From Actinomycetota bacterium (GTDB taxonomy: Bacteria; Actinomycetota; Thermoleophilia; Miltoncostaeales; Miltoncostaeaceae), in NCBI GenBank assembly GCA_947475125.1, contig CANJMX010000039.1:1-10569 (forward strand): 10,569 nucleotides of DNA. The letters run 5' to 3'. The translations under genes were made by a program, and so were the position numbers. This document shows positions 5,987 through 10,569 of the stretch, in pieces (positions within the stretch are counted from its first letter, which is position 1; every line of letters starts with the position of its first letter). The notes beneath the pieces were generated by a model. That model was given only the letters and a program-made list of their open reading frames with translations. It did no database searches and was not told where the DNA came from.

Positions 5987-6784
5987 GTGAGCGTCATCAC
6001 GGCGCTCCGCAGCACGCCCGATGGGCGTGCGATCCGCGTTGAGAAGGACGGGGCCAAGTGGCTCCGGCTCCCCGTGCACATGGTTGCCGACCTTGGTCTG
6101 TCGACGGGGTACGAGATGGACGATGCCCGGGTTGCCGAGATTGAGGACCTCGCGGCGCTTGAGCGCTTATGGGAAGCCACCCTGCGCTTCACGGTGGCCC
6201 GTGGACGTGCTGAGCGCGAGGTCGTGCGTCGCCTGCGGGAGCGACGGGCCACCGACGATCAGGTCGCCCGGCTTCTGGTCCGGCTGGCGGCAAGTGGGCT
6301 TGCCGACGAAGATGCCAATGCCCACCTGCGGGTAGAGATCCTGTCGCGAAAGGACTGGGCGGAGCGGCGCATCGAGGGCGAGATGATGCGCGTCGGTTTT
6401 GCTCGGGATCTCGTGCGTCGCGCGGTTGGAGAGGGCCTGCCGGATGATCACGATGAGGTGCTGCTCGCCGCCTCGATCGAGCGCACCGGTGTGCCGAGTT
6501 CGGCCGCCGACCGTCGGCGCCTGGCCGATCGGCTGATGCGAAAAGGGCTCCCGCCTGCCGCCGTGCGGGAGGCCCTCAAGCCAAGCGCTGGGGCAAGCGA
6601 TGATGACGTGGAGGTGTCGCGTGCACCGGAGGCCGACGAGTTGATCCGTCAGGTGAGGAGGCGTTACCCGAAGCAGGGGGACGATCAGGCCGAGCGCCGG
6701 CGTGCGCTGGGGTGGCTGGCGAGGCGCGGAGTGGCCTCAGCCGACGTACGCCGCATTCTCGAGGCCGCCGCCACCGAGGCATAG
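5987..6784 (+). CDS. recX: RecX-family recombination regulator
   Basis: The 265-residue protein has the RecX plan. An N-terminal beta-rich segment (about 1-50, ITALRSTPDGRAIRVEKDG) resembles the one in the Bacillus protein, and three-helix repeats follow. Repeat 1 (about 57-105) contains the family's RGRAEREVVRRLRERRATDD and LVRLAASGLADE. Repeat 2 (about 109-147) has EILSRKDWAERRIEGEMMRVG. Two further repeat-like segments are at about 155-197 and 215-260. RecX binds in the groove of RecA filaments and limits RecA activity. The length matches the roughly 264-residue Bacillus form, not the 166-residue E. coli one. recA, often adjacent, is not in the window. No ATG is suitably placed; the GTG at 5987 is chosen because the family's N-terminal segment starts directly after it, and no SD site is visible. 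It probably forms an operon with the zinc-ribbon gene. Confidence 0.88.
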   Translation: MSVITALRSTPDGRAIRVEKDGAKWLRLPVHMVADLGLSTGYEMDDARVAEIEDLAALERLWEATLRFTVARGRAEREVVRRLRERRATDDQVARLLVRLAASGLADEDANAHLRVEILSRKDWAERRIEGEMMRVGFARDLVRRAVGEGLPDDHDEVLLAASIERTGVPSSAADRRRLADRLMRKGLPPAAVREALKPSAGASDDDVEVSRAPEADELIRQVRRRYPKQGDDQAERRRALGWLARRGVASADVRRILEAAATEA

Positions 6785-6795
6785 CCCCGGGCTAT
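6781..6795. terminator. Palindrome joining two convergent stop codons
   Basis: ATAGCCC-C-GGGCTAT is a perfect 7-1-7 inverted repeat that contains the recX TAG (6782-6784) and the DUF302 TAG (6794-6792 on the complement). Past one mismatch, GG/CC pairs extend it (6778-6779 with 6797-6798). As RNA only the outer pairs could form, with a loop of about seven bases, so it would be a weak hairpin. Termination is possible but unproven. Confidence 0.35.
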
Positions 6796-7193
6796 CCCGC
6801 CTGGATGTCGGCGAGCACGCGCGTGAGGCGCGCACCCACCTCGGCCGCCACGGGCTCAAGTCCGGGGTTGCCCACCATGCCGAGCATCTGGCCGGCAGCC
6901 ACCGCGCTCACACGGGTGCGACCACCGGTGCGGTACACCACCACGTTGCACGGCAGCAGTACGCCCAGATCGGGCTCCACCTCAAGCGCCTGGTGGGCCA
7001 GGGGTGGGTTGCAGGCGCCCAGGATGATGTAGGGCTCGCGGTCGACATCAAGCTTGGCCTTCATGGTGGCCTGTACGTCGATCTCGGTGAGCACGCCGAA
7101 GCCTTCTGCCGCAAGGGCCTCCCGGGTGCGCGCGACCACCTCGTCGAAGTCGCGGTCCAGATCGATTGCGTGCGAATACTCGGTGGTGCCCAT
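6792..7193 (-). CDS. DUF302 domain protein
   Basis: The 133-residue protein is essentially one DUF302 domain. Recognisable stretches are EGFGVLTEIDVQATMKAKL (30-48), YIILGACNPPLAHQAL (55-70, Cys61) and GVLLPCNVVVYRTG (77-90, Cys82), each typical of the family. DUF302 has a known fold but no settled biochemical role; a small-ligand or metal-binding job is often supposed, and the two conserved cysteines here would allow it. An in-frame ATG at 7205 would add four residues; the ATG at 7193 is preferred because GGGAG (7203-7199 on the complement) stands five bases before it. It begins 17 bases after the stop of the large fusion gene on the same strand, so co-transcription is likely. It converges with recX. 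Confidence 0.9.
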   Translation of the reverse strand: MGTTEYSHAIDLDRDFDEVVARTREALAAEGFGVLTEIDVQATMKAKLDVDREPYIILGACNPPLAHQALEVEPDLGVLLPCNVVVYRTGGRTRVSAVAAGQMLGMVGNPGLEPVAAEVGARLTRVLADIQAG

Positions 7194-7198
7194 GTGCG

Positions 7199-7203
7199 CT
7201 CCC
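7199..7203 (-). promoter_or_regulatory. Ribosome binding site deciding the DUF302 start
   Basis: On the complement this is GGGAG, five bases before the ATG at 7193. The in-frame upstream ATG at 7205 has only a poor CCGGA in front of it, so the downstream start is favoured. Confidence 0.5.
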
Positions 7204-7210
7204 ATTCCGG

Positions 7211-10200
7211 CTATGGCTTCTGGGGAAACTCCACGATAGCCGCACCCGACGTGAGGCCCGCGCCGAACGCAACCAGACCACCCAGGCCCGTGGGGCCCGA
7301 CGGCAGGTGCTCGGCAAGTGCGATGGGGATGGTGCTGCTCGAAGTGTTGCCCCAGCGCTCCACGTTCACCACGAAGCGGTCCATGGGGAGGCCGCTTCTG
7401 GCCTGAATCGACGAGATGATGCGGCCATTGGCCTGATGCGGGATGACGTGCATGAGGTCGGCCATTGACGCACCCGATGCGGCGGCGGCGCGGTCGAGCA
7501 TGCGCAGCATCTCGCGTACGGCCCGCGTGTACACACGTGGGCCATCCATGAACAGGTGGTCGGCGTACTCCGGCCCGTGGTGGATGATGGAGCCGTCATC
7601 GCCCGTGGCTGAGAGAACCGGGCGATGCAGCAGAATGGGCGATCCCTGGGCGCGCTCCGGGCCATAGACCACGGTGGCGGTGACGGCGTCGCCGAACACC
7701 ACGACGGTGTCGAAGTCGTCGGGGTCGACGTAGCGGGTCATGGCCTCGGCGGTAATCACCAGTACAGCGCCATCGCGACGCTGCTGAAGCATGTCGTGCG
7801 CCCCCTGTAGCGCGTACAGGTAGCCCGAGCAGGCGGCTGATACGTCGTGCGCGGCCACGTCGGCCGGGCCATCATCCTGGGCGAGGAGGTTCTGCACCAT
7901 GCAGGACACGGTGGGGCTCAAGTGCGGCGGGGTGCCGGTGGCCACGATGATGGCCTCAAGATCCCCGAGGACGAGCCCCTGGCTCTCCAGCGACTCACGG
8001 GCGGCCGCCGCTGAGAGCGTGATGAGGTCCTGGTCGTCGGCCATGACCGGGCGCTGGCGGATGCCGGTACGCCTGACGATGTCCTCTTCGGTGCGGTCCG
8101 GGAAACGCGCGGTGATGTCGGCGTTGGTGAGAATGCGGCTTCCGGCGCGCACGGCGATACCCGACAGTCCCACCGGGGCTGCCGCCACGAGGGCAGAGGG
8201 GCTCGACGCAGGCGTGACTGCCGGGCGGGCTCCGGGGTCGCGGCGCAGGCGGATGGTGGGCTCGGCCGGAATACGGCGACGGGCCGCCGCGGCTCCGGGC
8301 GCCAGCGTGATGCGGGCGATGGGCGTGCCGACGGGCACGAACTCATCGGTGTCGAGCAGCTCGGCGATGTCGCCAGATGCGGGAGCGGCAAGTTCGAATG
8401 CGGCCTTGTCGCCCTCGCACTCGGCGATGATCTGCCCCTCGCTCACGTGATCGCCCTCGCCCACGAGCCAGTCGACCACCATGATCTGCTGATCGGCGGG
8501 GCTCGATCCTGCGGCCTCGACCACCAGCACCCCCTCGGCGGCAACAGCATGAGAGACCTCAACCTCGAGGCCGCCGATCATGCTGGCCACGGTGGTGACC
8601 ACATCGGCAACCGACGGCAGCAGCTCGATCTGGTTGACGTAGTTGTTGGGTACCAGGGTGTCGGCACGGGCGACGCGGCGCGTGGTGAGATCGCCCTCGA
8701 GGTGATCGGACACCGCTGCCACCACCTCGCCTCCGAATCCCCCGGTGAGATTGTCTTCATGCACCACCACCAGGCGACGAGTACGGGCCGCGCTGGCGAT
8801 GACCGCCTCGCGGTCCCATGGGGCGATGCTTCGCAGATCGATGAGATCGACGCTCACGGTGGCGGCATCGAGAATGTCGGCTGCGCGCTCGGCGATTGGC
8901 ACGGTGGCGCCCCAGGCCACGATGGTCACGTCGTCGCCCCGGCGCGTGTGGACTGCGCGACCGGGCGGCACCGGGCGCGCGTCACCGATGGCCGTCGTGG
9001 CGCGCGCGGGGTCGTTCAGGCAGGTCTTGGGGTACAGGATGAGCGTGGGGCGGTTGCCCTCGAGCGCAGCCGACAACATGCCCGCGGCATCGGCGGCGGT
9101 GCTGGGCATGGCCACGTCGAGTCCGGGGATGTGGGCGAACGTGGCTTCCATCGTCTGCGCATGGAAGGGCCCAAGGCCCGGCCGGTACGCGCCGCACGGG
9201 GCCAGCACCACGACCGGAGCCGACCATGCGCCGGCGGTACGCCAGTGAACGGTGGCCAGCTCGGATGCGATCTGATTGAACGCCAGCGGAAGGAAGTCGG
9301 CGAACTGCACCATGGCCACCGGGCGCCCACCGGCCATGGCACGGCCGATTGCCGTGCCCACGATCGTCGACTCGCTGAGAGCGGCATTGGTGACGCGGCC
9401 CGGAAACTGGGTGGAGAGCCCACGGGTGAGGCCGAATACGTCGCCCTTGGGGTCCTCGATGTCCTGCCCGAGGATCGACACACGGGCGTCGTCGGCCAAG
9501 CGGGCGCGCAACACCTCGCGCATGGCCTCAAGCATGGTGTGCGGAGGGCCCTCGGCGTCGGGCCGGTCCTCAAGGGACCGCGCGATGAGATCGGGGTCAA
9601 CCGGAGCGGATGCCGACCGGGTGGTAGTGGGATCGGGGGCCGCGAGGGCCAGCGTTGCCGCAGCACGTACCTCGGCCTCTACTTCGGCGTCGAGCGCCGT
9701 GAGGTCGGCCACCGGTACGCCCTCGGCCACCAGGTGGTCGCGCATGAACACGATGGGGTCGCCGGAGGTGCGCGCACCGGAGCGCTCCTCCTCGCTTCGG
9801 TACACCGATTCGTCATCGGCGTTGGTGTGGTGCGTGAGGCGCTCAGTGCTCACCACCATGATCGCCGGGCGCCGGCTCTCGCGCATCTCGTTGACCACAC
9901 GAGCGCAGATGGCATCGAGGGTGACGGGGTCACGGCCGTCAGCACGGGTGATGGGCACGCCAAGGAAGTCGTCCACGGGCCCGAGCGCCGTGTCGTAGAA
10001 CGTGCGCCCCGCGGTGTGGGTGGAGATGGCGTAGCCGTTGTCCTCGATCCAGAACAGCACAGGCATGGCAAGGCGGGCGGCGTCACCGATGGCCTCCATC
10101 ACCTCGCCCTGCTGCGTGGTGCCGTCGCCGATACCCGCCACCACGATGGGGGCATCCGCCTGCGCATGCACCTCGCGTGCCACGCCCACCGCGTGAAGCA

Positions 10201-10569
10201 GACCGTTGCCCGTGGGCACGGTCATGGGCATTACATGCAGGTCGGGGTCATTGAGGAAGGCCGGCATCTGGCGTCCCGCAGAATCGGACTCGGCAGTCGA
10301 CAGCAGACCATGGAAAAAGCGCACGGGTTCGAATCCACGCGCGATGAGCAGCGCGCGCGACCGGTAATGCGGCTGCAGCCAATCCTGGGGTCCCAGGTGG
10401 TCGGCAAGCACCGCCGATGCCTCGTGCCCGGCGCCGCCCAACTGGAAGAACGCCTCGCCCCGTTGCACCAGTTCGGCTTCAACGGCGTCAACCCAGCGGG
10501 CCCTGAGCATGGCGCGCAGCGCGTGGAGGGCACGGGTGGTGTGTGGGGCGGACTGCGTGGTCAGGCGAA
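7211..10569 (-). CDS. Fusion: 2-oxo-acid dehydrogenase E1 alpha - E1 beta - lipoyl domain - KASIII (FabH-like), 5' end outside window
   Basis: One frame runs without a stop from the right edge to the TAG at 7213-7211. The first internal ATG is at 10510, but homologous E1 sequence (TTRALHALRAMLRARW) continues upstream of it, so the true start is beyond the window. Residues are numbered from that ATG. E1 alpha (to about 275) binds thiamine diphosphate through GIGDG (126-130) and EDN (156-158); GRQMP (79-83) and HHTNADDESVYRSEEE resemble branched-chain E1 alpha. E1 beta (about 325-640) has ALSESTIVGTAIG with the conserved Glu380, FADF, His450 and a complete transketolase C-domain. A lipoyl domain (about 660-735) carries EGDKA with Lys702. 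A flexible linker (736-779) follows. KASIII (about 780-1099) has RTGIRQR, SAACSGYLYA (Cys894), IPHQAN (His1025) and WGNTSSS (Asn1055), a full triad. No E2 acyltransferase core or E3 is present. Predicted role: decarboxylate a 2-oxo acid and prime chain synthesis with the acyl group. Domain calls are secure; substrate and acyl route are inferred. Confidence 0.95.
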   Translation of the reverse strand, partial: RLTTQSAPHTTRALHALRAMLRARWVDAVEAELVQRGEAFFQLGGAGHEASAVLADHLGPQDWLQPHYRSRALLIARGFEPVRFFHGLLSTAESDSAGRQMPAFLNDPDLHVMPMTVPTGNGLLHAVGVAREVHAQADAPIVVAGIGDGTTQQGEVMEAIGDAARLAMPVLFWIEDNGYAISTHTAGRTFYDTALGPVDDFLGVPITRADGRDPVTLDAICARVVNEMRESRRPAIMVVSTERLTHHTNADDESVYRSEEERSGARTSGDPIVFMRDHLVAEGVPVADLTALDAEVEAEVRAAATLALAAPDPTTTRSASAPVDPDLIARSLEDRPDAEGPPHTMLEAMREVLRARLADDARVSILGQDIEDPKGDVFGLTRGLSTQFPGRVTNAALSESTIVGTAIGRAMAGGRPVAMVQFADFLPLAFNQIASELATVHWRTAGAWSAPVVVLAPCGAYRPGLGPFHAQTMEATFAHIPGLDVAMPSTAADAAGMLSAALEGNRPTLILYPKTCLNDPARATTAIGDARPVPPGRAVHTRRGDDVTIVAWGATVPIAERAADILDAATVSVDLIDLRSIAPWDREAVIASAARTRRLVVVHEDNLTGGFGGEVVAAVSDHLEGDLTTRRVARADTLVPNNYVNQIELLPSVADVVTTVASMIGGLEVEVSHAVAAEGVLVVEAAGSSPADQQIMVVDWLVGEGDHVSEGQIIAECEGDKAAFELAAPASGDIAELLDTDEFVPVGTPIARITLAPGAAAARRRIPAEPTIRLRRDPGARPAVTPASSPSALVAAAPVGLSGIAVRAGSRILTNADITARFPDRTEEDIVRRTGIRQRPVMADDQDLITLSAAAARESLESQGLVLGDLEAIIVATGTPPHLSPTVSCMVQNLLAQDDGPADVAAHDVSAACSGYLYALQGAHDMLQQRRDGAVLVITAEAMTRYVDPDDFDTVVVFGDAVTATVVYGPERAQGSPILLHRPVLSATGDDGSIIHHGPEYADHLFMDGPRVYTRAVREMLRMLDRAAAASGASMADLMHVIPHQANGRIISSIQARSGLPMDRFVVNVERWGNTSSSTIPIALAEHLPSGPTGLGGLVAFGAGLTSGAAIVEFPQKP

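Noticed and set aside
5033..6079. 348-codon open frame on the minus strand
   Set aside because: It crosses the LLM gene, an intergenic region and the zinc-ribbon gene on the other strand and shows no recognisable domain.
8306..8533. Biotin carboxyl carrier domain
   Set aside because: The modified lysine is in GDKA, not the M-K-M context of biotin carriers, and the domain follows E1 beta, where a lipoyl domain is expected.
7211..10569. Fusion as a frameshift or assembly artefact
   Set aside because: There is no stop or frame change across 3.3 kb, each domain is complete, and linkers of plausible composition separate the lipoyl and KASIII domains. Read data could still overturn this.
1..10569. 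Mobile element, prophage, CRISPR or defence island
   Set aside because: No transposase, integrase, direct-repeat array, tRNA border or abrupt composition change was seen; the genes look like ordinary chromosomal metabolism and envelope functions.

Overview
The window is GC-rich, densely coded chromosomal DNA with short intergenic gaps and strong third-position G/C bias. Three genes lack a Shine-Dalgarno (SD) site but have a TANNNT box 6-7 bases before the ATG, which is the leaderless layout common in Actinomycetota. With the MMPL, LLM and RecX families present, a high-GC actinobacterial lineage is the best guess; this is inference and no marker gene settles it. I see no rRNA, tRNA, CRISPR array, insertion sequence, integrase or phage gene.

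Layout. The window opens with the 3' end of an SDR oxidoreductase gene (+), which converges on a complete MMPL-family membrane transporter gene (-) across a strong hairpin. Divergent from the transporter is a carboxymuconolactone-decarboxylase-family gene (+), then a secreted coiled-coil M23 peptidase gene (+). A small CxxC protein gene (-) lies tail-to-tail with the peptidase and head-to-head with a two-gene unit (+) encoding a small two-helix membrane protein and an LLM-class flavin oxidoreductase; the last two overlap by one base. A second unit (+) encodes a four-cysteine zinc-ribbon protein and a multi-repeat RecX. RecX converges on a DUF302 gene (-), which lies just downstream of the last and largest gene.

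The most notable object is that last gene (- strand, 7211 to beyond the right edge). One uninterrupted reading frame encodes, in order, 2-oxo-acid dehydrogenase E1 alpha, E1 beta, a lipoyl domain with a modifiable lysine, an Ala/Pro/Arg linker and a complete beta-ketoacyl-ACP synthase III (KASIII/FabH) with Cys-His-Asn intact. The KASIII sits where an E2 protein would carry its acyltransferase core. The natural reading is a polypeptide that decarboxylates a 2-oxo acid, perhaps branched-chain, and feeds the acyl group into fatty-acid or polyketide initiation. Whether the acyl group passes through CoA or goes straight from lipoamide to the KASIII cysteine cannot be told from sequence. The gene's start is outside the window.

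The other genes are mostly familiar families in short transcription units, with no clear shared pathway between units.
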